Below are positions 34,087 through 46,864 of a stretch of DNA of 64,000 bases, in pieces; the stretch's first letter is position 1; every line of letters starts with the position of its first letter. The position numbers and the translations under genes were made by a program. The DNA lies in contig NZ_JACWAB010000003.1 of assembly GCF_020483305.1 (NCBI RefSeq), positions 62,001 to 126,000 on the forward strand, read 5' to 3'. The stretch comes from Arthrobacter sp. UM1. Its GTDB lineage: Bacteria; Actinomycetota; Actinomycetes; Actinomycetales; Micrococcaceae. The notes beneath the pieces were generated by a model. It was not told the DNA's origin, ran no database searches, and saw only the letters and a list, made by a program, of their open reading frames with translations.

Positions 34087-34407
34087 TCACCAGTGCGGCG
34101 GCCGCTCCCGCTTGAGCGCCTCGCCGAGATCGTCCGGAGCGTCGCCCCAGGCCTCGGGCCGGTCGTCACGGGCCCGGGGAAGCGAGAATCGTCTACCCTC
34201 CTGCGTGGACCGCGTCCCGTCCTGCACGGCAGCGGAGCTGGTCCGGGGGCACGGTTCCGCCTCCCCCGCGCCGGAGCGGGCTCCGTCGGCCGCCGGCGCC
34301 CCCTGCTCACGCGTCGCCGGAAAGGTGAAGACGAGCGGCTGGGCCGAGGCCGGGCCTGCGGGGCGCGCCGGCCCGGACTCGGCACGCCGCCGGGGCCTCG
34401 GGGTCAC
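34087..34407 (-). CDS. Small protein of unknown function with RPPHW C-terminus
   Basis: 106 residues, Pro/Arg/Gly-rich, with no membrane segment. It begins at a GTG that overlaps the stop codon of the large helicase-like gene (GTGA, 34407-34404), the normal sign of translational coupling. The C-terminal block ARDDRPEAWGDAPDDLGEAL followed by KRERPPHW has the acidic-then-RPPHW ending I associate with many small actinobacterial proteins of unknown function. The middle is low-complexity and could mislead gene finders. The 64-bp region to the next gene, which is convergent, shows nothing else. Confidence 0.6.
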   Translation of the reverse strand: MTPRPRRRAESGPARPAGPASAQPLVFTFPATREQGAPAADGARSGAGEAEPCPRTSSAAVQDGTRSTQEGRRFSLPRARDDRPEAWGDAPDDLGEALKRERPPHW

Positions 34408-37400
34408 TCGGTCGGCTCTTCGCGCGCCGACTCAGCGGAGGCCACGGCGTCGGGATTCGCGTCCGCCTGGCTCGGCGGCTCCTCCTCGGCCGCGATCGAC
34501 GTCGCGGAGATGACCGGAGTCAGCCCCATGGCGGCCAGGATGCGGTCGGCGGACTCCTCGGGGTCAGTGAAGACCTCGAGGGACCAGGCCGGCATCGAGG
34601 TCCACCCGAAGCGCTCCAGCCGCTGCGGACGCAGACGGACCCGCTCCCGGACCCCGGTCTCCCGGTAGCGCCGGGTGGAGTCCGAGATGACGGCCACGGG
34701 AGCCTGCCCATGCGCGTCCGGACGCTGGTCGAACACCGCGATGTCGATGACGTCGTTGACGTTCTCCCGCACGCGCACGCCCCGGCGGCGCAGGCGCGCC
34801 GAGAGGTCGCTGAGAAGCGGGCTCGGAGGCGAGTCCACCGTCCCGGTGGCCGTCGGCTCGCTCTCGCTGCGGAGGAACTCGTAGAGGTCCAGCGCACCGT
34901 AGCCCACCGCGGTCTCGTCCACGTCCTGCGGACGGAAGCAAGAGAGCACGTGCATGGCCAGACGGGCTCGTGTCATCGCCACGTTGAAGAGCTCGCGGCC
35001 GCCGGGCTCGGAGAGCGGGCCGAACCACTGGGCGGGCTCGCCGGAGGCCGAACGGCCGTACCCGATGGAGAAGACGATGTGGTCCCTCACATGGCCGCTC
35101 GCCCGCTCGAGGGGCAGCACGAGGAAGGGCTCCGTGCCCGAGCGGAAGAACGGCGCCGCCCACGGCTCGTGCTCCATGCGGATGCGCACGGCCTCGGCCA
35201 CCCGCGCGGCGTGCCGCTGGCTGGCCGTGACCACCGCGAGCGAGCGCTCGGGCGTGCTGCGGATGTGGTCGAAGACGAGCTCCACACACCGCTCGACCTC
35301 GGCCTGGACCGACTCGATCTCCACCGTGCGGGCCGTCTGAGGGCCGAAGCCGTCCTGGATGTACTCCACGCGAACCCGGCGCAGTCCGCTCGCAAGGGCG
35401 TCTCCCCGCGGCAGCACCTCCACCTGGTCCCCGTAGAACTCGTGGCTGAGCCGGGAGGCGAGCCGGGAGTCCACGCACCGGTAGAGGTGCTCCAGGGCCA
35501 TGGTCGGGCGCACCCGTGCCAGCGAGTCGAGCAGGCTGGAGGGCGCCTCGGTCTCGGAGTCCGCCTCGTCCCGGCCGGCGGCGAAGCTCCGCGGCCCGGG
35601 CAGCTGGGCGTCGCCGAACGCGATCACCTGCCGGCCGCGAGCCACGGCGCCGAGCGCATGGGCGGTGTTGAGCGAGTGCGCGTCGAGGACGATCACCGCG
35701 TCCGCGGAGAACTGCTCCCCGAGGATCATGGGCAGCGTGTGCACGGATCCGAGCCAGATCGGGTGGACGCTCGTGACCAGCTCGCCGTCCTCCTCGCCCA
35801 GGTTCCGGACGCTCACGTGGCCGTCCAGCAGGAGGGCGCGCAGCGAGGCGGCCGCGGCGCGCCGGCTCTCCACGGAACGCCGCCACCGGTCGGAGACAGC
35901 CTCGATGAGCCGGTGGGATCCCGAGGCAATGTGCTGCTCGTCCGCGTCCCGGTACTCCGCCTCGAGGGTCATGAGGGCGTTCGCGTCGAAGCTCGTGAGG
36001 TTCGGGTCAGCGGACATGATGGCCTCGAGCACCGAGCTCCACCACGCGAGCTCCAGCTCGGACCCCACCTCGTGCTCGGTGAGCCCGCGCTGGGTCATGT
36101 CCTCCACGAGCGGCTTGAGCCCGAGTCCCGTCAGGTGGTCGTCGAGATGCGTCCGCTCCGGGAGGGTGGAGAGCGCGGCGCGGTCCTCCACGAGAGTCGC
36201 CGTCACCGCGGCGAGACGGTCGATCGGCGCGCGGCCCGGGTTCCGGGGGAACTGCGTCCCTTCCGCGTGCTGCGCCAGGGACTCGGCGTCCCGGTGCAGG
36301 CGCTCCACCATCCGCTTGAGCTCGGTGACGCTGCCCACGGTCTCCGGGAGCCGGTCCTTGACGGCGTACGCCTTCCAGGCGCCGTACTGCTCGTTGACCT
36401 GCGCCAGAGCCTCGTTGAGGTCCTCGATGTACACGTCAGGCCGGATGAGCTCCTTGGCCACACGGCGCAGCCGAGAGCGGGTGAAGGAGCCCATCTGGAC
36501 GCCGTGCTGGCGGCGCCAGGCTCCCGTCGACGTGGCCGCGAGGAGGTCCTCCACACCCCGGTCGAAGATGTCCGGCGAGAACCGCTTGAGCGACTCGTCG
36601 ACGCTCTCGACGATGTCCAGCTGCTCCCGCCACTCGTCCAGGGTGTTGCCGGGGCGCATGCCCGCCGTCTCCGCGACGCTGCGCATCCTGTCCGCGACCC
36701 CGTCCAGGAAGCCGTGGATGTGGGTGGCCGCCGAAAGGGCCTCGAGGGTCGCCTCTCCGCTCGCCATGCGCGATCCGTGCCAGGCGTTCTCGCGCAGCCG
36801 CGCGTCCAGTCCCCCGAGCTCCGCGAAGCGGCGCAGCCTGGCTGTGGCGCTCGTGCGGTCCTTGAGCCGCATGAGAACGGCCTGCGGGAGGCGGACCGTG
36901 GTGGCCGGCGGATGCTCCTCCGCCATGAGGTCCGCGAGCGCCTGCATCGCGTCATGCGCGGAGACGCCCCACTGCGGCCGCTCGTCGTGGAGCGAGCGGA
37001 CGTTGTCCTGGAGCAGCTCCCGCCGGCGGGTGAGGAGGCGGTGCAGGTCCGTGAGGTCCCGCTTCTCAGAGCGCTCGTTCCGCGCGACGGCGGCGATCGC
37101 ATGGCGGCGGATGTCCGCGGGGTCCGCGTCGTCGTCCACCAGCCGGGTCAGCGTGCCGAGCCCGAGCTCCTCGAGGGTCTGGTGGAACTGCTTGATCGCG
37201 GCGCGCCGCTCCGCCACGACGACGACGCGGCGCCCGCGGTACGCGAGCCGCGCGGCGACGTTGATCGCGGTCTGGGTCTGGCCCGTGCCGGGAGGAGCGG
37301 AGACGGCGAAGGACTCGCCGGACTCCGCGCGGTCCACGACCGCGTGCTGGGAGGCGTCCGCATCGAGGACGAGCATCTCCTCGCTCGGGTGGAGCTGGTC

Positions 37401-38198
37401 AGGGCTGACGGGTCCCGCGTCCCGGAAGCGCGGCACGCTGCCGTCTTCCTCCCCGCCCGCGGCGAGGTCCCGGATGACCGGGTGGTCGGCGCTCACGTGA
37501 GGATCGTCGCTCGGGTCCAGGAGGCGGACGAAGGTGCCCACGAAGACCTGCTGCACCACCTGGGCGTCGGGCAGGTGCTCCGTGAGCTGGCGGATCTTGT
37601 CCAGGACCGGGAGCGGGTTGAGGCGGGCCGTGGCGTACGCGCTCGCCTCGATCGCGGCCCGGTCCAGGGTGATCCCCTGGTCCTGCTTGAGGTGCCGGAC
37701 GAGCAGCGGGTTCAGGCGGGCCGGCCCGGCCAGCTGGACCTCGTACTCGTTGTGGCCCGGGTGGATCGTGAGCCGGATCGGCGAGAGCAGCACGGGCGCC
37801 GCCACGGGCGCGGAGCGTCCGCCGGCTCCCGTGAAGCGCCAATAGGCCATGCCGGAGGCGAGGAACCCGGCGTCGATGCCGCGCTCCTGTCCCAGGTCGA
37901 AGATGCGGGAGCGGATGCCGCGGCCCGCCCGCATGGCCTCCTCGAACTGCTCGCGGTCCCGCAGCATGGTCGAGAGCCGCGTCTTGCGGCCCGAGAGCAG
38001 CTGGGTGAGGCCGGACGGGTGGGCGGCGGTCAGGTCGATCGCCGTCCGGGAGGTCGGCGTGAAGTGGAGGAGCTCCGCCGAGTCGAATCCCCCGTCCCCG
38101 CGCGTGAGAGACCGGAGCCAGCGCTTGACCTGCACCTTCTCCGCGTCGGAGGGCGGGAGGCCTGCGGTGTTCTGTCTCGGGTTCCGTTCGTCAGTCAC
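34404..38198 (-). CDS. Large superfamily-1 helicase-like protein with altered ATPase motifs
   Basis: 1264 residues. N-terminal part about 1-290: DUF4011-like region (LTQLLSGRKTRLSTMLRDREQF). At 302-308 the Walker A position reads PPGTGQT, with Gln307 (codon 37280-37278) where the catalytic Lys should be. The Walker B position reads AVIVLDAHSL instead of DEAS. The motif III-like GDAQLPGPRSF and motif VI-like VAMTRARLAMHVLS are present. The C-terminus (about 1140-1240: DVIDIAVFDQRPDA, PQRLERFGWTSMPAWS) looks like a Vsr/DUF559-type nuclease fold whose usual ECD acidic strand is ISD. So the fold is helicase plus nuclease, but the key residues are changed; ATP hydrolysis is doubtful. Confidence 0.85.
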   Translation of the reverse strand: MTDERNPRQNTAGLPPSDAEKVQVKRWLRSLTRGDGGFDSAELLHFTPTSRTAIDLTAAHPSGLTQLLSGRKTRLSTMLRDREQFEEAMRAGRGIRSRIFDLGQERGIDAGFLASGMAYWRFTGAGGRSAPVAAPVLLSPIRLTIHPGHNEYEVQLAGPARLNPLLVRHLKQDQGITLDRAAIEASAYATARLNPLPVLDKIRQLTEHLPDAQVVQQVFVGTFVRLLDPSDDPHVSADHPVIRDLAAGGEEDGSVPRFRDAGPVSPDQLHPSEEMLVLDADASQHAVVDRAESGESFAVSAPPGTGQTQTAINVAARLAYRGRRVVVVAERRAAIKQFHQTLEELGLGTLTRLVDDDADPADIRRHAIAAVARNERSEKRDLTDLHRLLTRRRELLQDNVRSLHDERPQWGVSAHDAMQALADLMAEEHPPATTVRLPQAVLMRLKDRTSATARLRRFAELGGLDARLRENAWHGSRMASGEATLEALSAATHIHGFLDGVADRMRSVAETAGMRPGNTLDEWREQLDIVESVDESLKRFSPDIFDRGVEDLLAATSTGAWRRQHGVQMGSFTRSRLRRVAKELIRPDVYIEDLNEALAQVNEQYGAWKAYAVKDRLPETVGSVTELKRMVERLHRDAESLAQHAEGTQFPRNPGRAPIDRLAAVTATLVEDRAALSTLPERTHLDDHLTGLGLKPLVEDMTQRGLTEHEVGSELELAWWSSVLEAIMSADPNLTSFDANALMTLEAEYRDADEQHIASGSHRLIEAVSDRWRRSVESRRAAAASLRALLLDGHVSVRNLGEEDGELVTSVHPIWLGSVHTLPMILGEQFSADAVIVLDAHSLNTAHALGAVARGRQVIAFGDAQLPGPRSFAAGRDEADSETEAPSSLLDSLARVRPTMALEHLYRCVDSRLASRLSHEFYGDQVEVLPRGDALASGLRRVRVEYIQDGFGPQTARTVEIESVQAEVERCVELVFDHIRSTPERSLAVVTASQRHAARVAEAVRIRMEHEPWAAPFFRSGTEPFLVLPLERASGHVRDHIVFSIGYGRSASGEPAQWFGPLSEPGGRELFNVAMTRARLAMHVLSCFRPQDVDETAVGYGALDLYEFLRSESEPTATGTVDSPPSPLLSDLSARLRRRGVRVRENVNDVIDIAVFDQRPDAHGQAPVAVISDSTRRYRETGVRERVRLRPQRLERFGWTSMPAWSLEVFTDPEESADRILAAMGLTPVISATSIAAEEEPPSQADANPDAVASAESAREEPTE

Positions 38199-38247
38199 TG
38201 GGTGTCAGTCTTCCTTGCACAGGGGTCGGGGGTTCAGCGCGGCGGGA

Positions 38248-39885
38248 CTACTCCCACTCGATGGTTCCCGGGGGCTTGCTCGTCACGTCGAGGACCACTC
38301 GGTTGACGCCGTCCACCTCGTTCGTGATCCGGTTGGACATGCGCGCGAGCAGATCGTACGGCAGACGGGACCAGTCGGCCGTCATCGCGTCCTCGCTGGA
38401 GACGGGGCGCAGGACGATCGGGTGGCCGTAGGTCCGGCCGTCGCCCTGGACGCCCACCGAGCGGACGTCTGCGAGGAGGACCACGGGCATCTGCCACACG
38501 TCCTCGTCGAGGCCGGCCGCCGTGAGCTCCTCACGGGCGATGGCGTCCGCCTTGCGGAGCAGGTCGAGGCGCTCCTCGGTGATCTCTCCGACGATCCGGA
38601 TGCCGAGGCCCGGGCCGGGGAACGGCTGGCGTCCGACGATCTCCTTCGGCAGGCCGAGCTCCGTGCCCACAGCGCGCACCTCGTCCTTGAAGAGGGCCCG
38701 CAACGGCTCGACGAGCTCGAACTGCAGGTCCTCGGGAAGGCCTCCCACGTTGTGGTGGCTCTTGATGTTGGCCGCGCCCTCGCCGCCGCCGGACTCGACG
38801 ACGTCCGGGTACAGCGTGCCCTGGACGAGGAAGCGGATCTTCTCGCCCTCGGCGGCGGCCTCGGCCATGATCTGCCGCTCCGCCTCCTCGAAGGCGCGGA
38901 TGAACTCGCGGCCGATGATCTTGCGCTTGGTCTCCGGGTCCGAGACGCCCTCGAGCGCGGAGAGAAAGCGCTGCTGCTCGTTGGCCACGTGGAGCTTGAC
39001 GCCGGTGGCGGCCACGAAGTCCCGCTCCACCTGCTCAGCCTCGCCCTGGCGCAGGAGGCCGTGGTCCACGAACACGCAGGTGAGCTGGTCCCCCACGGCG
39101 CGCTGGACGAGCGCCGCGGCCACGGCGGAGTCCACGCCGCCGGACAGACCGCAGATGACGCGGCCGGAGCCGACTTGCTCGCGGATGAGGGCCACCTGCT
39201 CCTCGACGATGTTGTCCGTCTTCCAGTCGCGGGCCACGCCGGCGGCGTCGAGGAAGTTCTCGAGGACCTTCTGCCCGTGCTCGGAGTGCTTCACCTCGGG
39301 GTGCCACTGGACGCCGTACAGCTTGCGCTGCTCGTCGGCGAAGGCGGCCACGGGCGCGCCCGCCGTCGTCGCCAGGACCTCGAAGCCCTCGGGCGCGGCG
39401 TGCACCGAATCGCCGTGGCTCATCCACGTGCTCTGCGTGGCCGGGACGCCCGCGAGGATCGAGCGGGACTCGCCCGTGGCGCGGGTGTCCGTGGCGCCGT
39501 ACTCGCGCAAGCCCGTCCGGGCCACGTTGCCTCCGAGCGCGTTGGCCATGGCCTGGAAGCCGTAGCAGATGCCGAGGACGGGAATGCCCTGCTCGAACAG
39601 GTCCGCGCCCACGCTGGGCGCTCCCTCGGCGTACACGCTCGAGGGGCCGCCGGAGAGGATCACGGCGGCGGGGTTCTTCGCGGCGATCTCCTCCGTGGAG
39701 AGCGTGTGCGGCACGATCTCGGAGTACGCATCGGCTTCGCGGACGCGGCGGGCGATGAGCTGGGCGTACTGAGCGCCGTAGTCGACCACGAGGACGGGAC
39801 GGTGGTTCGCCGTCGCCTCCTCGATCGTCGGGTCGTCCCCGGGGCTCAGGCCAGGCTCGTGGGCGGGATCAGGCTGAGAAGTCAC
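38248..39885 (-). CDS. guaA: GMP synthase (glutamine-hydrolysing)
   Basis: 545 residues. Makes GMP from XMP, glutamine and ATP. The class-I glutaminase domain has Cys107 in GICYGFQAM and the His/Glu pair in [11 protein letters not shown]. The ATP-pyrophosphatase domain has the P-loop [14 protein letters not shown], and the C-terminal dimerisation domain ends KPPGTIEWE. An N-terminal extension of about 28 residues precedes the catalytic [17 protein letters not shown]. The start GTG 39885 is 6 nt after TATTGT (39897-39892), arguing for a leaderless transcript. guaB and guaB3 lie further upstream. Confidence 0.96.
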   Translation of the reverse strand: MTSQPDPAHEPGLSPGDDPTIEEATANHRPVLVVDYGAQYAQLIARRVREADAYSEIVPHTLSTEEIAAKNPAAVILSGGPSSVYAEGAPSVGADLFEQGIPVLGICYGFQAMANALGGNVARTGLREYGATDTRATGESRSILAGVPATQSTWMSHGDSVHAAPEGFEVLATTAGAPVAAFADEQRKLYGVQWHPEVKHSEHGQKVLENFLDAAGVARDWKTDNIVEEQVALIREQVGSGRVICGLSGGVDSAVAAALVQRAVGDQLTCVFVDHGLLRQGEAEQVERDFVAATGVKLHVANEQQRFLSALEGVSDPETKRKIIGREFIRAFEEAERQIMAEAAAEGEKIRFLVQGTLYPDVVESGGGEGAANIKSHHNVGGLPEDLQFELVEPLRALFKDEVRAVGTELGLPKEIVGRQPFPGPGLGIRIVGEITEERLDLLRKADAIAREELTAAGLDEDVWQMPVVLLADVRSVGVQGDGRTYGHPIVLRPVSSEDAMTADWSRLPYDLLARMSNRITNEVDGVNRVVLDVTSKPPGTIEWE

Positions 39886-39900
39886 GCCTTAACAATAGTC

Positions 39901-39937
39901 GGCCCCGCCCGCTCCCCTGAAGGAGCGGCGCGGGGCC
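39901..39937. terminator. GC-rich hairpin after the SURF1-DUF3817 unit
   Basis: Arms of GGCCCCGC...CGCTCC and GGAGCG...GCGGGGCC pair with one bulge around a short loop. It lies between the DUF3817 stop (39964) and the guaA promoter and would end the upstream transcript. Confidence 0.6.
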
Positions 39938-39963
39938 GAGTGCATTCGGATGCTGAGGGGCCC

Positions 39964-40386
39964 TCAGTACCGGGGGCCTCGCTCCTCGATGCCTTCGAGC
40001 TGAGCTTCAACCTCGCGGTGAACCCTGTGCTCCAGGATGAAGGAGAGGAAGGGGACCACGCCGCCGAGCGCCACGAGCAGGAACTTCCCGAGCGTCCAGC
40101 GCAGCTTGTTGAACAGGTTGTAGTCCGCGATGAGGTACACCACGAACAGCCAGCCGTGGATGAACTGCACCGCGCGGGAGAGGTTGACCCCTCCCACGAA
40201 GAGCTCGTACCCGAAGGCGTACTTGGCGATGATCTCGGCGACGAGCAGGAGCAGGAACGTACCCGTCAGAATGGCCGAGATCTTGTAGAACTTCAGGGCG
40301 CCGCGGATCTGGCCCGCCGTCGCGCGGATCGGACGGCCGGTGCGCTCGGCGCGCGGGCGCGCCTCGGGGCGGTCGGACTGGGTCAT
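39964..40386 (-). CDS. DUF3817 family membrane protein
   Basis: 140 residues. A basic, disordered N-terminus (1-28) leads to the DUF3817 signature GALKFYKISAILTGTFLLLLVAEIIAKY, the conserved loop VQFIHGWLFVVYLIADYNLFNKLRW, and a third helix. There are three membrane segments. The family is often found beside SURF1 or respiratory-chain genes; its function is not established. Its ATG overlaps the SURF1 stop (ATGA 40383-40386). Confidence 0.85.
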   Translation of the reverse strand: MTQSDRPEARPRAERTGRPIRATAGQIRGALKFYKISAILTGTFLLLLVAEIIAKYAFGYELFVGGVNLSRAVQFIHGWLFVVYLIADYNLFNKLRWTLGKFLLVALGGVVPFLSFILEHRVHREVEAQLEGIEERGPRY

Positions 40387-41252
40387 CGGGATGCTCCTTC
40401 GCTGTCGGTCTCACTCGGGCGGCTCGTCTCGGCCTGCCGGCCTCCGTCCGCGTCTCTGTCTGCCTCGGAACCGGCCGGGACTCCGTCTCCTCCTGCCCCG
40501 CGGGCGGCGGCCTCCGCGTCTTCCGCGTCCTCAAGCCGCCGCTGGTGGTCGTCCCTCATGAGGCGGAACCAGACGAAGTAGGCGAAGAGCGCGAACGCCA
40601 CCCACTCGATCGCATAGAAGACGTTGAGCCAGTTGATGCCGCCGTTCTCCGGCTGCGGGCCGACGACGACGCGCTCGAGGCTCGCGTCCGCCGTCGCGGG
40701 GACCTTGTCCTGCGGGACGAGGAACGCGTCGTACATGGACACGTCCCACCGGTTGGTCAGCTCCGAGGGAGAGACTGCTCCGACCTCGCCGGGCCCGAGC
40801 TTCGCCGTGCCGTCCGTCGCCGGGGCCTCCGGCGGCAGGATGCGGGCCACGAGCTTGACGCTGCCCTTCGGCAGGCTCCCCGGGACGGCGGCGTCCCGGC
40901 TCCACCCGCGGACCACGGGAATCCACTCGTCCGAGCCGGCCACGCGGAAGGCCGCCACGGTCCAGTAGCCCTTGTCCCCCGACTGCAGCCGGTTGGGGAC
41001 GAGGAGCTGCTTGGACTCGTCGAACTCCCCCGTCACGGACACCATGTGGTCCGCCTGCTTCTGCAGGAGCGCGGTTCCCGGCTTGTACACGGAGGAGAGC
41101 GGCCTGACCGTCTCCGTGATGGCCGCGGGCGGCGGAGGCGCCTCATGGGAGCGGGACCACTGCCAGCGCGCGAGGAAGCCGAAGCAGCCCGCGACGAGCG
41201 TCGCGAGGACGAACCCCGCGATCCAGCGCGGCGTGAGGGCGGTCTTCAGCAT
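40383..41252 (-). CDS. SURF1-family cytochrome oxidase assembly protein
   Basis: 289 residues. SURF1 topology: one helix at 10-30 (WIAGFVLATLVAGCFGFLARWQWSR), an extracytoplasmic domain (VSVTGEFDESKQLLVPNRLQSGDKGYWTVAAFRVAG, PVVRGWSRDA), and a second helix about 222-240 (INWLNVFYAIEWVAFALFAYFVWFRLMRD). SURF1 helps insert haem a into cytochrome aa3 oxidase. The C-terminal tail is acidic and low-complexity. It is followed by DUF3817 with a 4-bp overlap. Confidence 0.87.
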   Translation of the reverse strand: MLKTALTPRWIAGFVLATLVAGCFGFLARWQWSRSHEAPPPPAAITETVRPLSSVYKPGTALLQKQADHMVSVTGEFDESKQLLVPNRLQSGDKGYWTVAAFRVAGSDEWIPVVRGWSRDAAVPGSLPKGSVKLVARILPPEAPATDGTAKLGPGEVGAVSPSELTNRWDVSMYDAFLVPQDKVPATADASLERVVVGPQPENGGINWLNVFYAIEWVAFALFAYFVWFRLMRDDHQRRLEDAEDAEAAARGAGGDGVPAGSEADRDADGGRQAETSRPSETDSEGASR

Positions 41253-41266
41253 GGGCGCGTCAGGCC

Positions 41267-42397
41267 TCAGCGGTGCGCGGGGTACGGGGAGACGACGACC
41301 TCGCAGCGCTGGAACTCCTTGAGGTCCGAGTAGCCCGTCGTCGCCATCGCGCGCCGCAGCGCCCCGAGGATGTTGCTCGTGCCGTCCGGGCGCTCAGCGG
41401 GCCCGAAGAGCAGCTGCTCGAGCGGCGCCACGGTGCCCACGTGCTTGTGGTCTCCGCGCGGGAGCTCGTGGTGGTGCGCCTCCGGGCCCCAGTGGTAGCC
41501 CTTGCCGGGCGCCTCCTCCGCGCGGGCCAGCGCGGTGCCCAGCATGACGGCGTCCGCCCCCATGGCGACGGCGCGCGTGAGGTCGCCGCTCGTCCCGAGG
41601 CCTCCGTCGGCGATGACGTGCACATAGCGTCCCCCGGACTCGTCGAGGTAGTCCGAGCGGGCGGCGGCCACGTCGGCGATCGCCGTCGCCATCGGCGCGT
41701 GGATGCCGAGCGCCCGCCGCGTCGTCGAGTTCGCGCCGCCGCCGAAGCCCACGAGCACGCCCGCCGCGCCCGTGCGCATGAGGTGCAGCGCCGGCGTGTA
41801 GCCGGCCGCACCGCCCACGATGACGGGGACGTCCAGCTCGTAGATGAACTTCTTGAGGTTGAGCGGCTCGGCCTGCGTGGAGACGTGCTCCGCGGAAACC
41901 GTCGTGGCGCGGATGACGAAGATCTCCACGCCCGCGTCGAGCACCGTCTTGTAGAACTCCTGCGTGTTCTGCGGCGTGAGGGAGCCGGCCACGGTCACGC
42001 CGGCCTCCCGCATCTCGTTGAGGCGGGCCTTGATGAGCTCCGCCTTGATCGGCTCCGCGTAGATCTCCTGCATGCGCCGCGTCGGGTTGACGCCGGAGCT
42101 CTCGAGCTCGGCGATCTCGTCGAGGAGCGGCTGCGGGTCCTCATAACGGGTCCACAGGCCCTCGAGGTTGAGCACGCCGAGGCCGCCGAGGCGGCCCAGC
42201 GCGATCGCCGTCGCCGGGCTCATGACGCTGTCCATCGGCGCGCCGATGACGGGCATGGAGAACGAGTACGCGTCGATCTGCCAGTCGAGCGAGACGTCCT
42301 CGGGGTTCCGCGTGCGGCGGGAGGGCACGACGGCGACGTCGTCGAGCGAGTAGGCCCGGCGGGCTCGCTTGTTGCGGCCGATCTCAATCTCAGTCAC
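41267..42397 (-). CDS. guaB3: GuaB3-type IMP dehydrogenase paralogue
   Basis: 376 residues: the IMPDH/GMP reductase TIM barrel without CBS domains. Shared blocks include VIGAPMDSVMSPATAIALGRLGGLGVLN and IADGGLGTSGDLTRAVAMGADAVMLG. At the catalytic loop, where IMPDH has GPGSICTTR, it has GFGGGANSTTR, so the thiolate Cys is missing. GuaB3 proteins are a known actinobacterial subfamily that is not a normal IMPDH; the exact reaction is not settled. The start is GTG 42397, with the leader AAAGCTGC shared with guaB. It lies between guaB and the SURF1 gene on the same strand. Confidence 0.88.
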   Translation of the reverse strand: MTEIEIGRNKRARRAYSLDDVAVVPSRRTRNPEDVSLDWQIDAYSFSMPVIGAPMDSVMSPATAIALGRLGGLGVLNLEGLWTRYEDPQPLLDEIAELESSGVNPTRRMQEIYAEPIKAELIKARLNEMREAGVTVAGSLTPQNTQEFYKTVLDAGVEIFVIRATTVSAEHVSTQAEPLNLKKFIYELDVPVIVGGAAGYTPALHLMRTGAAGVLVGFGGGANSTTRRALGIHAPMATAIADVAAARSDYLDESGGRYVHVIADGGLGTSGDLTRAVAMGADAVMLGTALARAEEAPGKGYHWGPEAHHHELPRGDHKHVGTVAPLEQLLFGPAERPDGTSNILGALRRAMATTGYSDLKEFQRCEVVVSPYPAHR

Positions 42398-42454
42398 GGG
42401 TGCAGCTTTCTGTGGGTCGTGGTCGGACGCCCTCGCGGGACGGCGCGCCCCGGA

Positions 42455-42472
42455 CGGGCCGGGAGCGGCCCG
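42455..42472. terminator. Short hairpin downstream of guaB
   Basis: CGGGCCG and CGGCCCG pair around a GGAG loop, 20 bp after the guaB stop at 42492. It is GC-rich with no U-tract and may only attenuate read-through into guaB3. Confidence 0.4.
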
Positions 42473-42491
42473 CGGGACAGCGCGGGGCGGC

Positions 42492-44490
<1,999 letters not shown>

Positions 44491-44526
44491 TCCTCGTTAT
44501 TATCACGCTTCAAGATGAACGTGCGA

Positions 44527-44564
44527 GGGCCCCGCCCCGCGAGTCTCCTCGCGGGACGGGGCCC
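44527..44564. terminator. Terminator hairpin of groEL
   Basis: 16-bp arms (44527-44542 and 44549-44564) with one mismatch and a 6-nt loop, 50 bp downstream of the groEL stop codon on the minus strand. Confidence 0.65.
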
Positions 44565-44613
44565 TGGTGCGCGTCCCCGTCAGCCGGCTCTGCCGGCCTC
44601 AGGAGCGGTCAGC

Positions 44614-46625
<2,012 letters not shown>

Positions 46626-46737
46626 TTCGGCTCTCTCCTTTGCTGTTAGCGTCAGAAGTTCTGCGCTCCCCCGGTTCGCGGCCGTGAAGGTCCGTGCGTC
46701 GTCGCGGTGCCGCGCGGACGGCCATGAGGGGCGAGCG

Positions 46738-46764
46738 TTAGCACTCGCATGGTCCGAGTGCTTG
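46738..46764. promoter_or_regulatory. CIRCE element 1 (HrcA operator)
   Basis: TTAGCACTC-N9-GAGTGCTTG: the first arm and first seven bases of the second arm match the CIRCE consensus. It sits just downstream of the groES promoter -10 box and would be bound by HrcA to repress groESL until heat shock. Confidence 0.88.
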
Positions 46765-46770
46765 TCTTGA

Positions 46771-46800
46771 ACTCTAGGCCCGCTGTTAGCACTCGGTCAA
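46771..46800 (-). promoter_or_regulatory. groES promoter
   Basis: On the minus strand TTGACC (46800-46795), an 18-bp spacer and TAGAGT (46776-46771) form the promoter, flanked by the two CIRCE elements. Confidence 0.7.
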
Positions 46801-46812
46801 GGCGAGTGCCAA
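46786..46812. promoter_or_regulatory. CIRCE element 2 (HrcA operator)
   Basis: TTAGCACTC-N9-GAGTGCCAA overlaps the -35 region of the groES promoter. With element 1 it makes a tandem, 48 bp apart centre to centre, giving tight repression by HrcA. Confidence 0.88.
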
Positions 46813-46864
46813 GGGGCAGACAGGCCGCCTCCCGGGCCGGCAGCGAGCCGATACGGTGGAGGCC

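Noticed and set aside
34710-38306. A 1198-codon open frame opposite the helicase-like gene
   Set aside because: No start signal and a composition rich in Arg, Val and His as expected from the reverse of Ala/Asp/Glu-rich codons; the minus frame carries helicase-type motifs.
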